NCBI GenBank assembly: GCA_017438525.1
Contig: JAFRVI010000052.1
Location: 1-50,289 of the forward strand
Length of the DNA stretch: 50,289 nt
From: Clostridia bacterium
GTDB taxonomy: Bacteria; Bacillota; Clostridia; Oscillospirales; RGIG8002
Direction: 5' to 3'
Below, in pieces: positions 1 through 8,492 of the stretch. Each line of letters opens with the position of its first letter. The first letter of the stretch is position 1. The translations under genes were made by a program, and so were the position numbers. A model generated the notes under the pieces. The model searched no databases. It was not told where the DNA came from and worked only from the letters and a program-made list of their open reading frames with translations.

Positions 1-43
1 AGCAGTTTTGAACGAGATGTTTATCGTTCAGGCAAAACAACAA

Positions 44-80
44 AACAGCGGTCATACTTGATGTATGGCCGCTGTTTTTT
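44..80. terminator. Bidirectional intrinsic terminator
   Basis: A 14-bp stem (44-57 paired with 63-76, one G-T pair) with a 5-base loop is followed on the plus strand by a run of T and preceded by an A-rich stretch, so it can stop transcription from both sides. On the minus strand it lies about 115 bases after the stop of the VWA gene; on the plus strand it would close a gene lying left of the window. Confidence 0.75.
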
Positions 81-194
81 GTGAAGCATGGGCGGGAAAC
101 AGCCGTTCAAAACCCGACTTATCCCTAATTTGCGCGCCCTTCAGGGTGCGGTTTTCCTTTTTGCGCCGGCGTTCCGGATCCGCGTGGTCGGTAG

Positions 195-869
195 TTACTT
201 TCTCTCTTCGTAATCCGCGTCGAGCTCCGCTCTCCACTCCTCGCAGACCTTGCCCTTGCGGGCGGCGCGCATCGCCTTTCCGACCGCCATGAAAGCCAAT
301 CCGGTGCCGCGGTTGTCGGCGTGGTAGTTGACCGCCTTCTCGGCGGCGATGCCGAAATGGCCGGCGGTCTCCACGGCGTCGATGTTCGCGCCGATGAATA
401 GGAACTCCCAGCCATCCTCCCTGCGCTTTTCGATCTCCTTTTTTACCTGCTTTGAGGAGAAGCGGCGGCTCGCGTTCTCCATGCCGTCGGTCATGATCGC
501 GAAGACGACGTGCGCGGGCACGTCCTCCGGACGCGCATACTTGTGGATCGCCGCGATGTGCTCCACCGCGCCGCCGATGGCGTCGATGAGCGCGGTGCAG
601 CCGCCGACCCCGAAGTCCTCCGCGCGCATTTCCGGCACGCTTTCAAGCGCAACGCGGTCGTGCAGCGTTTCGCTGTCGTTGCTGAAGAGCACGGTGGTCA
701 CGAGGCATTCGCCCTCCTGCTCCTTCTGCTTTTTGATCAGCGAGTTGAAGCCGCCGACGACGTCGGTCTCAAGGCCGGACATCGAGCCGCTGCGGTCGAG
801 GATGAAAACCAGCTCGGTGAGGTTTTCGTTCTTCCCGATCCCGTTGTTTTTAAGTTCGTTCTTTTTCAT
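195..869 (-). CDS. von Willebrand factor A (VWA) domain protein
   Basis: The 224-residue protein is almost only one VWA domain. The metal-ion-dependent adhesion site is visible as LDRSGSMSG near residue 25, with a later TDG near residue 130 that fits the acidic position of the fold. No signal peptide or membrane segment is seen, so it is likely cytoplasmic. The start is the ATG at 869, with a GGAGGAAACG ribosome site; a longer upstream frame has no such site and reads through a terminator. It lies downstream of a macro-domain gene on the same strand, with an intrinsic terminator between them. VWA and macro proteins are often neighbours in stress or tellurium-type (Ter) gene sets, but no TerD-like protein is present here, so that role is inference. 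Confidence 0.85.
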   Translation of the reverse strand: MKKNELKNNGIGKNENLTELVFILDRSGSMSGLETDVVGGFNSLIKKQKEQEGECLVTTVLFSNDSETLHDRVALESVPEMRAEDFGVGGCTALIDAIGGAVEHIAAIHKYARPEDVPAHVVFAIMTDGMENASRRFSSKQVKKEIEKRREDGWEFLFIGANIDAVETAGHFGIAAEKAVNYHADNRGTGLAFMAVGKAMRAARKGKVCEEWRAELDADYEERK

Positions 870-895
870 TTTCGTTTCCTCCGTAAAAATAGTTT

Positions 896-940
896 TGAAA
901 AAACAGCCGTGCGGTCGTTTTCTTGACCTTACGGCTGTTA
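896..940 (-). terminator. Intrinsic terminator of the macro-domain gene
   Basis: On the minus strand, an AACAGCCGT / ACGGCTGTT stem (931-939 with 902-910) is followed by a run of T at 896-903. It sits 48 bases after the macro-domain gene stop and before the VWA gene, so the two genes are probably only partly co-transcribed. The stem base sequence (AACAGC) is shared with the terminator at 44-80. Confidence 0.75.
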
Positions 941-987
941 TTTTATACCGTTTCGGAGGTGAAGAGGTCGCCCGCCGGGCGACATTT

Positions 988-2055
988 TCAGCAGCCGAGC
1001 AGCGGCTGGTCGAAAGCGAAGAGCGCCTCGTTGACACGGTTGACGTCGTAGTCGCCGCGCGCGATGAAATAGGCGACTATCACGTCGAACTTGCTGCTGC
1101 GGGAGAGGGCGAAGCCCGCCTTCATCAGCAGGTCGTCCGTCTCGGCGCGGGTCAGGCGCAGCGCGATCGCGAAGGCGACGGCGGTCTGCTTGCTCGGGCG
1201 GTAGCGGACGTCGCCGCGTATCTTTGAGAAGTGCTTGCGGTCGACGTTCGCGCGCTTGTAGCATTCCACGTCGGTCATACCCTTTTCGTCTATGCGGCGA
1301 AGGAGGGACTGCGAAAAGCTCTCGTCAAGATTGCTGAGCTGATTCTCCAGCTCCGGAGCCGCGGAGCCGCACGGCTCGGCGAGCATGGCGAAGCACTCCT
1401 CCGGCGCGGCGGAATCGCGGTACTCCTCCGTTTCGCGCCTGCGCGGAGCGGCGGGCTTGCAGCGCTTGGAGAGCAGTCCGAAACGCCGCCTTTCGCGTTC
1501 CGGCGGCTCGGCGGCGTTCACCGGCTCCGGCTCCGCGCTTTCGCGCAGCGCCTCTGCCACCGACGCGGTGACCGCTTCGTCAAAAAGCGCGTCCTCGCGG
1601 CGATAGACGACTATATAGACCGTCATCTCGCTCCCGCGCAGGAAGGCGCTTATCTCGTCGACGGCGACTTCGAACGCCGCGCGCTTCGGGTAGCCGTAGG
1701 CGCCGGCGGAGATGAGCGGGAAGGCGACGGTCGCGCAGCCGTTCTCTTCGGCGAGCGCGAGGGAGCGGCGGTAGCAGGAGCGGAGCAGTGCTTCCTCTCC
1801 GTTCGCGCCTCCGCGCCAGACGGGGCCGACGGTGTGTATGACGAGCTTCGCGGGCAGCATATAGCCGCCCGTGATCTTCGCGCCGCCCGTTTCGCAGCCG
1901 CCGAGCGTTCTGCATTCGGCGAGCAGCTCCGGACCCGCGGCGGCGTGTATCGCGCCGTCGACTCCGCCGCCTCCGAGCAGGGAGTTGTTGGCGGCGTTGA
2001 CTATCGCGTCGCATTCCATTCGGGTTATGTCGTTTTCAACGATAAACAGCGGCAT
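988..2055 (-). CDS. Macro domain (ADP-ribose-binding) protein with C-terminal helical domain
   Basis: Residues 1-165 form a macro domain: the ADP-ribose-binding signatures [20 protein letters not shown] and [18 protein letters not shown], and the later [11 protein letters not shown] phosphate loop, are all readable. Macro domains bind or hydrolyse ADP-ribose and its esters. A charged linker of about 80 residues follows, and then a C-terminal helical region (about 250-355) containing [20 protein letters not shown] and [17 protein letters not shown] know this tail from other clostridial proteins, where it looks like a helix-turn-helix-type module, but its function is not established. The start is the ATG at 2055 behind a GAGG site. 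The downstream neighbour is a VWA protein. A role in ADP-ribose signalling or stress is inference. Confidence 0.88.
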   Translation of the reverse strand: MPLFIVENDITRMECDAIVNAANNSLLGGGGVDGAIHAAAGPELLAECRTLGGCETGGAKITGGYMLPAKLVIHTVGPVWRGGANGEEALLRSCYRRSLALAEENGCATVAFPLISAGAYGYPKRAAFEVAVDEISAFLRGSEMTVYIVVYRREDALFDEAVTASVAEALRESAEPEPVNAAEPPERERRRFGLLSKRCKPAAPRRRETEEYRDSAAPEECFAMLAEPCGSAAPELENQLSNLDESFSQSLLRRIDEKGMTDVECYKRANVDRKHFSKIRGDVRYRPSKQTAVAFAIALRLTRAETDDLLMKAGFALSRSSKFDVIVAYFIARGDYDVNRVNEALFAFDQPLLGC

Positions 2056-2077
2056 ACATTACCTCGCGTATCTGCGG

Positions 2078-2274
2078 TGAAAGGCTCCCCTGTGCAAGGG
2101 GAGCTGTCAGCGAAGCTGACCGAGGGGTTGTTTTCGCCGCCGCAGGCGGCTGTACATTCAAACTGCGCCGAAAGGCGCGGTTTGGTCGATAATATCCGCG
2201 CAGCGGATATATCACCGCCGCGTCGGCGGCGATATCATTGTGTAAGCTAACGCGGAATCCGCGTTAGTTTACAC
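2078..2274. repeat. Cluster of short palindromes between two minus-strand genes
   Basis: Almost every base lies in a small inverted repeat. In order they are: CTCCCCTGTGCAAGGGGAG (2085-2103), CAGCGAAGCTG, GCCGCC-GCA-GGCGGC, GCGCC-GAAA-GGCGC, ATATCCGC-GCA-GCGGATAT, CCGCCG-CGT-CGGCGG, and a long hairpin at 2240-2274 with a 16-bp stem holding one mismatch. The last hairpin includes the stop codon of the histidine phosphatase gene (2269-2271). The first unit recurs exactly (18 bases) at 41542-41559. It is non-coding, and its role as mRNA end-structure or mobile repeat is unknown. Confidence 0.75.
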
Positions 2275-3027
2275 CTTCGGCGCGTCCCTTTCCTCGCGCG
2301 GCAGATACCAGCCCTCGCGCGGAGCGCCGGTGTATTCGTTGCCGCTGCCGTAGAAGTGCGAAACGTCGTTGAGGCGGATGCAGCGCATGATGAAACGCTC
2401 GCCGTCGACCTTGTCCGGCATAAACTCCGTGACGCCGGTCGGGTCGATGTTGAAGCCGTTCCAGAGGGTGACCGCGGAGAGCGGCAGCAGGGCGGCGAGT
2501 ATGCCCATCGCGGCTCCGTAATGGCAGAAGATAAGGATGACGTCGTCCTTGTGCGCTTCGTATTCGGGCGTCTTGCGGTAAAAGCTGCCCTCGCGCACGA
2601 GCCCTTTAGCCGCGAAGATCTCGTCGAGGTGGGTGATGATGTTTTGCTGATGCTCCGGGAACTTCTTGCCTATGCAGCGGTCGCATTCGAGCCACTTCGT
2701 CGGGCTGATCGACTTCTCGTCGTCGAACCACTCCTCGTGTCCGATCGCCCAGGGGCAGAGCCAGCTCATATCGCCGTCGCGTTCGGGGAAGACGTTGGCG
2801 GAGATCGGGTATTCCTGCAGCCAGTCGCAGATGACCGGCTCAACGCCCGTCTTCTCGACGGTGGGCTTCGCGGTCAGCTTCGCCCTGCCGAGGATCGAGC
2901 AGTATATGTCCGTGGGCTTCAGCGGCGCGAGCCGGCGCGAAAGCAGTTCCGCCTCCATGACTCCGCGCTCGGTAAGCGAATCGTTTTCATAATCGGGGTA
3001 GCCGTGACGGCAAACGAGTATTCTCAT
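2269..3027 (-). CDS. Histidine phosphatase superfamily protein
   Basis: The 252-residue protein starts MRILVCRHGYPDYEND, which gives the catalytic RHG motif of the histidine phosphatase (phosphoglycerate mutase-like) superfamily near residue 7. The second conserved histidine is in IFCHYGAAMGI near residue 185. The enzyme passes phosphate through a phospho-histidine; the substrate cannot be told from sequence. The middle has several Trp and Cys residues (WLCPWAIGHEEW, CDRCIG), which is longer and more insert-rich than simple PhoE- or CobC-type enzymes. The ATG at 3027, with GGAGGTCAT before it, is chosen over an upstream frame that begins in AT-rich promoter-like DNA. It faces away from the transport operon and is probably transcribed alone. 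Confidence 0.85.
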   Translation of the reverse strand: MRILVCRHGYPDYENDSLTERGVMEAELLSRRLAPLKPTDIYCSILGRAKLTAKPTVEKTGVEPVICDWLQEYPISANVFPERDGDMSWLCPWAIGHEEWFDDEKSISPTKWLECDRCIGKKFPEHQQNIITHLDEIFAAKGLVREGSFYRKTPEYEAHKDDVILIFCHYGAAMGILAALLPLSAVTLWNGFNIDPTGVTEFMPDKVDGERFIMRCIRLNDVSHFYGSGNEYTGAPREGWYLPREERDAPKV

Positions 3028-3199
3028 ATATGACCTCCGTATTTTTTCTTTGAGATAATAATAACATATTACGAACGCATAATAAACCCTTTTGTAAGAA
3101 AAATGAACGAAATTCATATTTTAACCGCGATTTTATCTTCAAATTGTGATAAAAAGTCGAAAATATCGCGAAAGTTATAGTACTATTGAACATTTTCTA

Positions 3200-3228
3200 T
3201 TGCCATTTTGGAAATCGTGCGCTATAAT
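3200..3228 (+). promoter_or_regulatory. Promoter of the transport operon
   Basis: The -35 box TTGCCA (3200-3205) and -10 box TATAAT (3223-3228) are separated by 17 bases, close to the sigma-A consensus. The first gene begins at 3389, which leaves an untranslated leader of roughly 150 bases. The rest of the 3028-3388 gap holds AT-rich sequence that would also serve the divergent histidine phosphatase gene, plus the palindrome listed at 3342-3358. Confidence 0.75.
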
Positions 3229-3341
3229 CTAACTAATAGTATATATTAGGAGAATAGCCAGCGCGCGTCTTCTGATATGGGTATTTACTTATTAAACAAT
3301 ATTCCGCGCCCCTCCGCAGCGCCGGCGGGGAAAGCGGAGCG

Positions 3342-3358
3342 TTTGCGTTTTACGCAAA
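3342..3358. promoter_or_regulatory. Palindrome in operon leader, possible operator
   Basis: TTTGCGT and ACGCAAA form a perfect 7-bp inverted repeat with a TTT centre, lying downstream of the promoter and 31 bases before the first gene. Its size and place suit a LacI-type or similar sugar repressor site, or a small RNA hairpin. No regulator gene is adjacent, so the assignment is only a possibility. Confidence 0.35.
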
Positions 3359-3388
3359 GCAAACACAAACTGACGGGAGGCAAACACT

Positions 3389-6300
3389 TTGAAGATCTCA
3401 AACCTCAAGCGGATATTGTCTGCGCTGCTGCTGGCGGCAATGATAGTATCGCTCTGCGCCTGCAGTCCGACCGAGTCGACAGGCACGGGGAGCGGCTCTG
3501 ACGGTACGCCCGCGGCTTCCGGAAACGGGAGCGGCGATATGCGTATGGTCGGGACCGTCCGCACGACCTACGACGACTATCTGAAGGCGAATCCGGACTA
3601 CAAAATGGTCTACGCCGATCCGATAGAAGCCGACCTGACGGCTGCGGCCTTCTCGATGGACACGAATTTCGTGCCCGTTGAGGACGAGCCGGAACAGCCG
3701 GAAGCCGAGCCGGAACAGCCGGAAGCCGAACAGCCCGCCGAAGCCGAGCCGGAACAGCCGGAGCAGACCGCTGCGCCCGCTGAAGCCGAGACCGCGCCGG
3801 AGGCCGACGCCTCCGCCTTCACTACTGAAGACTACGAGCTTGTCAACAGTTTTGAGGGAAGGGAAGGCAGCATAATCGTATGGAAGAACGCCGAGGGCCG
3901 CCTTGACGTTAAGTTCAACGTCGCTCAGGCCGGCCGCTACGCGATCTGGTTCGATTACTTCGCGCTGTCCGACGAAGCCCGCAACATAGAGCTGGAGCTC
4001 TACGTCAACGGCAAAAAGACCTTCTCCCAGGCGGAGCGTATCAATATGACGCGCCTCTGGCACAACGAGAACGACACGATAGAGCAGGATGTCCGCGGAA
4101 ACGACCTGAACCCGTCACAGGTCGCGTACAAGGCGTGGATAAAAGGGCCCGCCCGCGATAACGAAGGCCTTTACGACGCGCCCTTCACGTTCTGCTTCGA
4201 CGCCGGCGAAAACACGCTGACGATCATCGGCGCGAGAGCGCAGTTCGCGATCGCCGGCATCTCGCTTTACAACGAGCCGGACCGCATCTCCTACGCCGAG
4301 TATTCCAAAAACGCCTCCCCGAGCGAAAATAACTATTTCGAGCTGGTGCAGGGCGAAATGCCGTCCTTCACCTGCGACCCGGCGCTCCACCCGATCTACG
4401 ACCGTTCCAGCGTGAATACGCTGCCCGCCGACCCGATACTGCTCAAGCGCAACACGATGGGCGGCGGCAACTGGGCGTCGCAGGGACAGTACGCCGTATA
4501 CACCTTCACCGTCCCGCAGGACGGCTGGTACAAGATCGCCGTCCGCTACAGACAAAACGTCGCCCGCGGACTGAAGACCTACCGCCGCATCTATATCAAC
4601 GGCGAGGTGCCGTTCGCCGAAGCGGACTGCCTCACGTTCGAGTATTCGGACTACTGGCAGAAGACTGTCATCGGCGAGATAGACAACAATGAGGAGCCGT
4701 ACTGGTTCCACCTGAACGCCGGCAAGAACGAGATCCGCATCGAAGCGATAACCGGACCGACCGGCTCCATCATCGCCGAGCTGGACGATATGGTCTATGA
4801 GTTCAACTACATATACAGAAAGATCATCATGATCACCGGCCTCGACCCCGACCCCTACCGCGACTATCACCTCGAGTCCGATATCCCGACGCTGCTGCCG
4901 ACCTTCACGCGTCTGAAGGAGCAGTGCGAAGACATCAGAGAACGCCTGATCGAGATCCGCGGCGGTTCGTCCTCCTCCGAGGTCGCCTCGCTGACGAACA
5001 TGAGCGTCCAGCTCAAGAGCTTGCTGAAGGATCCCGAGACCATACCGGTCCGCCTCTCGATGTTCAAGGATAACATTTCCGCCCTCGCGGCGCTCTCCGT
5101 CAAGCTGAAGGAGCAGCCGCTGGAGCTCGACTACCTGACCGCCACCGCCAAGGGAGTCGACGAGTTCGTCGAGGACAAGGGCTTCTTCAAAAACCTCAGC
5201 TACAAGATCAAGGCGTATTTCGCCACCTACGTCGAGGACTACAACTCCGTCGGCTCCAACGCCGAGGGCGAGGATGTCCTTCGCGTCTGGGTCAACCTCG
5301 GACGCGACCAGGCGAACCTGATAAAAGAAATGAGCGACTCCGACTTCACCTCGAAGACGGGCATTCGCGTCAAGGTCAGTCTCGTCCAGCAGAATCTGAT
5401 CCAGGCGAACATCGCCAACGACGGCCCTGACGTCGTCCTCTTCGTCGGCGGCGGCGACGTCGTCAACCTGTCCGCCCGTGAAGCGCTGGTCGATATGTCA
5501 CAGTTCGGCGCGAGGACGCTGACCGGAGTCAACGGCGAGCCGTACACCGTCAGCAGCTACGAGGACGTCATGAAGCGCTTCTCGAAGTACGCCGGCGAGC
5601 CGTACAGATTCACCGACAAGACCGGTCACACCGGCCACTATTCGATCCCGATAACCGAAAACTTCAATATGCTCTTCTACCGCACCGACATCTTCGACGA
5701 GCTCGGGCTCGAGCCGCCGAAGACCTGGGACGAGTTCTACAAAGTCCTGACGGTGCTGCAGAACAACAACATGCAGGTCGGTATCCCGAACGGCAGCGAC
5801 AGCGCCGTCGACAGCGGTATCTTCCTGACGCTTCTGAAGCAGAACGGCTTGAGTCTTTACAGCGACGACCTGAAGAAGACAAACCTCGACACGACCACCG
5901 CCCTCGCGGTGTTCAAGCAGTGGACCGGCTTCTACTCGCAATACAGTATGCCGCAGCGCTACGACCTCTACACACGTTTCAGAACGGGCGAAATGCCGAT
6001 GGGCTTCGCGGGTTACACCTTCGTCAACCAGCTGAACTACGCGGCGCCCGAGCTGAAGGGCCTGTGGCAGATGACCACGATCCCCGGCACCGTTATGGAG
6101 GACGGCACGATCAACAACATCGATTCCGGCGGCGGCGCGGGCGCTCTGATCTATCAGCGCGCGGTCAAGCGCGGAGTTGAGGACGCCGCGTGGGCCTACA
6201 TCGACTGGTTCACCAGCGAGGACGCGCAGGCAAAGTACGGCTTCGACATCGAGACCTTGCTCGGCGCGGCCGGCCGTTACGACACGGCCAACAGAGCCGC

Positions 6301-6544
6301 CGCGGAGCGCCTTCCCTGGAGCGCAAAGGAGTGGAAGGTGCTGAAAGAACAGTGGGATAACATGTTCATCAATCCCGTTGTCATCGGCGACTACTACTAT
6401 TCGAGAAATATAACCTTCGCGTTCAGAAACGTCGTTATCTACGCCAAGAACCCCAGAGAGATGCTCCTGAGCTACAACAAGGAGATAAACGCGGAGATAA
6501 CTACCAAACGCAAGGAATTCGGACTGGAGGTGGATGAGAAATGA
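3389..6544 (+). CDS. Large sugar-type substrate-binding lipoprotein with N-terminal carbohydrate-binding-like domains
   Basis: At 1051 residues this is more than twice the usual 400-450 of a family 1 substrate-binding protein. A lipoprotein signal (lipobox LCAC, Cys25) anchors it outside the membrane. Residues 90-140 are a Glu/Pro/Ala spacer with EPEQPEA repeats. Two beta-rich domains resembling CBM6-type modules follow (about 147-300 and 365-475), marked by AGRYAIWFDYFAL and QDGWYKIAVRYRQ. A helical region (about 490-600) leads to the binding domain (about 626-1051; DVLRVWVNLGRDQ, FRTGEMPMGFAGYTFVNQ). The start is TTG at 3389 behind GGGAGG. It is first in the operon and its stop overlaps the next permease start (ATGA). 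A glycan ligand is likely but not identifiable. Confidence 0.85.
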   Translation: MKISNLKRILSALLLAAMIVSLCACSPTESTGTGSGSDGTPAASGNGSGDMRMVGTVRTTYDDYLKANPDYKMVYADPIEADLTAAAFSMDTNFVPVEDEPEQPEAEPEQPEAEQPAEAEPEQPEQTAAPAEAETAPEADASAFTTEDYELVNSFEGREGSIIVWKNAEGRLDVKFNVAQAGRYAIWFDYFALSDEARNIELELYVNGKKTFSQAERINMTRLWHNENDTIEQDVRGNDLNPSQVAYKAWIKGPARDNEGLYDAPFTFCFDAGENTLTIIGARAQFAIAGISLYNEPDRISYAEYSKNASPSENNYFELVQGEMPSFTCDPALHPIYDRSSVNTLPADPILLKRNTMGGGNWASQGQYAVYTFTVPQDGWYKIAVRYRQNVARGLKTYRRIYINGEVPFAEADCLTFEYSDYWQKTVIGEIDNNEEPYWFHLNAGKNEIRIEAITGPTGSIIAELDDMVYEFNYIYRKIIMITGLDPDPYRDYHLESDIPTLLPTFTRLKEQCEDIRERLIEIRGGSSSSEVASLTNMSVQLKSLLKDPETIPVRLSMFKDNISALAALSVKLKEQPLELDYLTATAKGVDEFVEDKGFFKNLSYKIKAYFATYVEDYNSVGSNAEGEDVLRVWVNLGRDQANLIKEMSDSDFTSKTGIRVKVSLVQQNLIQANIANDGPDVVLFVGGGDVVNLSAREALVDMSQFGARTLTGVNGEPYTVSSYEDVMKRFSKYAGEPYRFTDKTGHTGHYSIPITENFNMLFYRTDIFDELGLEPPKTWDEFYKVLTVLQNNNMQVGIPNGSDSAVDSGIFLTLLKQNGLSLYSDDLKKTNLDTTTALAVFKQWTGFYSQYSMPQRYDLYTRFRTGEMPMGFAGYTFVNQLNYAAPELKGLWQMTTIPGTVMEDGTINNIDSGGGAGALIYQRAVKRGVEDAAWAYIDWFTSEDAQAKYGFDIETLLGAAGRYDTANRAAAERLPWSAKEWKVLKEQWDNMFINPVVIGDYYYSRNITFAFRNVVIYAKNPREMLLSYNKEINAEITTKRKEFGLEVDEK

Positions 6545-7482
6545 CGACAGAAGTAAAGATGCCCGTCAAGCGCAAGCTGAAGCCGAAAGAATACATAAAG
6601 CTGCAGGGTACTCTCGTGGCGCGCAACTGGGATAAGTACGTTATGCTCGCCCCCTTCTTCATCATCTTCACGATATTCACCGTAATTCCCGTCGCGGCGG
6701 CGATAATCCTGAGCTTCACCAACTACAACATGGTGCAGAGCCCGGGCGGCGTCGGCTTCGACAACTACATCCGCCTGCTGCTTTCGGATACCATATTCCC
6801 GAAAGCGATAAAGAACACCCTCGTCTTCGCGGTCATCACCGGCCCGCTCAGCTACTTCGCCTGCCTTATGCTCGCGTGGTTCGTCAACGAGCTCGGCCCG
6901 AAGCTCCGCACGCTTATGACGCTGATGTTCTACGCCCCGAGCATAAGCGGCTCGCTGTATATGATCTGGAGCTTGATCTTCTCCGGCGATATGTACGGCT
7001 GGGCCAACGGTATCCTGATGAGCTGGGGGTTGATAGACGAACCGATATTGTGGCTGAGTGACCCGCAGTACAACCTGACGATCATAATGGTCGTTCAGGT
7101 CTGGGCGAGTTTGGGCACCGGCTTCCTCGCGTTCGTCGCCGGCTTCCAGAACGTCGACACCTCGCTTTATGAAGCGGGCGCGGTCGACGGCGTAAGCAAT
7201 CGCTGGCAGGAGCTGCTTCACATCACGCTCCCGTCGATGGGGCCGCAGCTGCTCTTCGGCGCGGTCATGCAGATCGCGTCCTCCTTCGCGGCGGGCGACA
7301 TCTGCGTGGCGTTCGCGGGCAACCCGTCGACAGACTATTCGGCGGCGACGATACTGACGCATATTTACGACGTCAGCGGACGATACGAAATGGGCTACGC
7401 CTGTGCGATATCGACCGTGCTGTTCGTGCTGATGATCTTCGCCAACGTCGGAGTGCGTAAGGTACTCCAGAAATATCTGTAA
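6541..7482 (+). CDS. ABC transporter permease, MalF type (pair 1)
   Basis: This 313-residue protein has about six membrane segments and the permease EAA loop in LYEAGAVDGVSNRWQELLHI followed by TLPSMGP, where the ATPase docks. It belongs to the carbohydrate uptake family 1 (MalF/UgpA-like). Start and previous stop share ATGA, so translation is probably coupled to the binding lipoprotein. With the following MalG-type protein it should form the channel. No ATPase gene is present in the operon, as is common in Firmicutes where one MsmX-type ATPase serves many importers; that part is inference. Confidence 0.9.
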   Translation: MTTEVKMPVKRKLKPKEYIKLQGTLVARNWDKYVMLAPFFIIFTIFTVIPVAAAIILSFTNYNMVQSPGGVGFDNYIRLLLSDTIFPKAIKNTLVFAVITGPLSYFACLMLAWFVNELGPKLRTLMTLMFYAPSISGSLYMIWSLIFSGDMYGWANGILMSWGLIDEPILWLSDPQYNLTIIMVVQVWASLGTGFLAFVAGFQNVDTSLYEAGAVDGVSNRWQELLHITLPSMGPQLLFGAVMQIASSFAAGDICVAFAGNPSTDYSAATILTHIYDVSGRYEMGYACAISTVLFVLMIFANVGVRKVLQKYL

Positions 7483-7500
7483 GGGGGTGACGTCGGCAAT

Positions 7501-8487
7501 ATGTCAAAGAAAAAGAAAGATGCCGGGCAGAACGCTAACGGCGAAAAGCGCATCCTCACCGCAGAGGACTTTATGTCCAAAGAGGAAATGAAGGCGCGCA
7601 AAAAGGCGATAAAGGCGAGAAACCGCCGCGTCCGCGCGAAGCGCGCGGGCAGGCACGCCAGAAGCCGCGCCGGCAATATCGCGATATTCGTGCTGCTGCT
7701 GGCGTTCGCCGCGTTCTTTATGCTTCCCTTCGTCTTCACGCTGATGCAGGCGTTCAAGCCCGCGGAAGAGCTGTTCCGCTATCCGCCGCGTCTGATCCCG
7801 AGAAACCCGACGATCGATAACTTCATCGTCCTCGGTCAGCTGACCAACTCGCTGTGGGTACCGCTTTCCAGATACATCACCAACAGCGTCATGGTCTCCG
7901 TCACGGGTACTCTGCTTCACGTCATCGTCGCCTCGATGGGCGCGTTCGTGCTCGCGAAGTACAAGTTCCCGGGCTCCAAGACATTCTTCACCATCATAGT
8001 TTATTCGCTGCTTTTCACCGGCTCCGTCACCGCGATGCCGTCGTTCATAGTGATGAATAAGCTGAACCTGATCAATACACCGCTGGCGATCATCATACCC
8101 GCCATCGGCGGCTCCTTCGGACTCTTCCTTATGAAGCAGTTCATGGAGCAGATACATCCGTCCATTATCGAATCGGCGACTATCGACGGCGCGGGGACGT
8201 TCAAGATCTTCACGAGGATCGTAATGCCCTCCGTCAAGCCGGCGTGGCTGACGCTGATAATCTTCACCTTCCAGGGCCTCTGGAACAATTCGGGCGGAAC
8301 GTACATCTACGACGAAGCATGGAAGATGCTCCCGACGGTGCTCTCCCAGATAACCGCGTCCGGAATCGCGCGTTCCGGCGCCGCGGCCGCCGCCTCGGTC
8401 ATTATGATAATCCCGCCGCTGCTCGTCTTCATCCTGACGCAGTCGAACGTTATCGAGACCATGGCGTATTCGGGCATAAAGGAGTAA
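7501..8487 (+). CDS. ABC transporter permease, MalG type (pair 1), with basic N-terminal tail
   Basis: The 328-residue protein has a membrane core with the EAA-loop sequence ESATIDGAGTFKIFTRIVMP and ends with the usual MalG-type last helix. Unusually, about 60 residues before the first membrane segment (which starts near AIFVLLLAFAAFFML) are strongly basic and include runs such as KKKKD and RNRRVRAKRAGRHARSRAG. The tail should face the cytoplasm. The ATG at 7501 is 13 bases after a GGGGG stretch, a rather long spacing. It lies 18 bases after the MalF-type gene and pairs with it. Confidence 0.88.
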   Translation: MSKKKKDAGQNANGEKRILTAEDFMSKEEMKARKKAIKARNRRVRAKRAGRHARSRAGNIAIFVLLLAFAAFFMLPFVFTLMQAFKPAEELFRYPPRLIPRNPTIDNFIVLGQLTNSLWVPLSRYITNSVMVSVTGTLLHVIVASMGAFVLAKYKFPGSKTFFTIIVYSLLFTGSVTAMPSFIVMNKLNLINTPLAIIIPAIGGSFGLFLMKQFMEQIHPSIIESATIDGAGTFKIFTRIVMPSVKPAWLTLIIFTFQGLWNNSGGTYIYDEAWKMLPTVLSQITASGIARSGAAAAASVIMIIPPLLVFILTQSNVIETMAYSGIKE

Positions 8488-8492
8488 GGCGT

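Noticed and set aside
2078..2274. CRISPR array
   Set aside because: The units are different palindromes of unequal length without constant repeats and spacers, and no cas gene is near.
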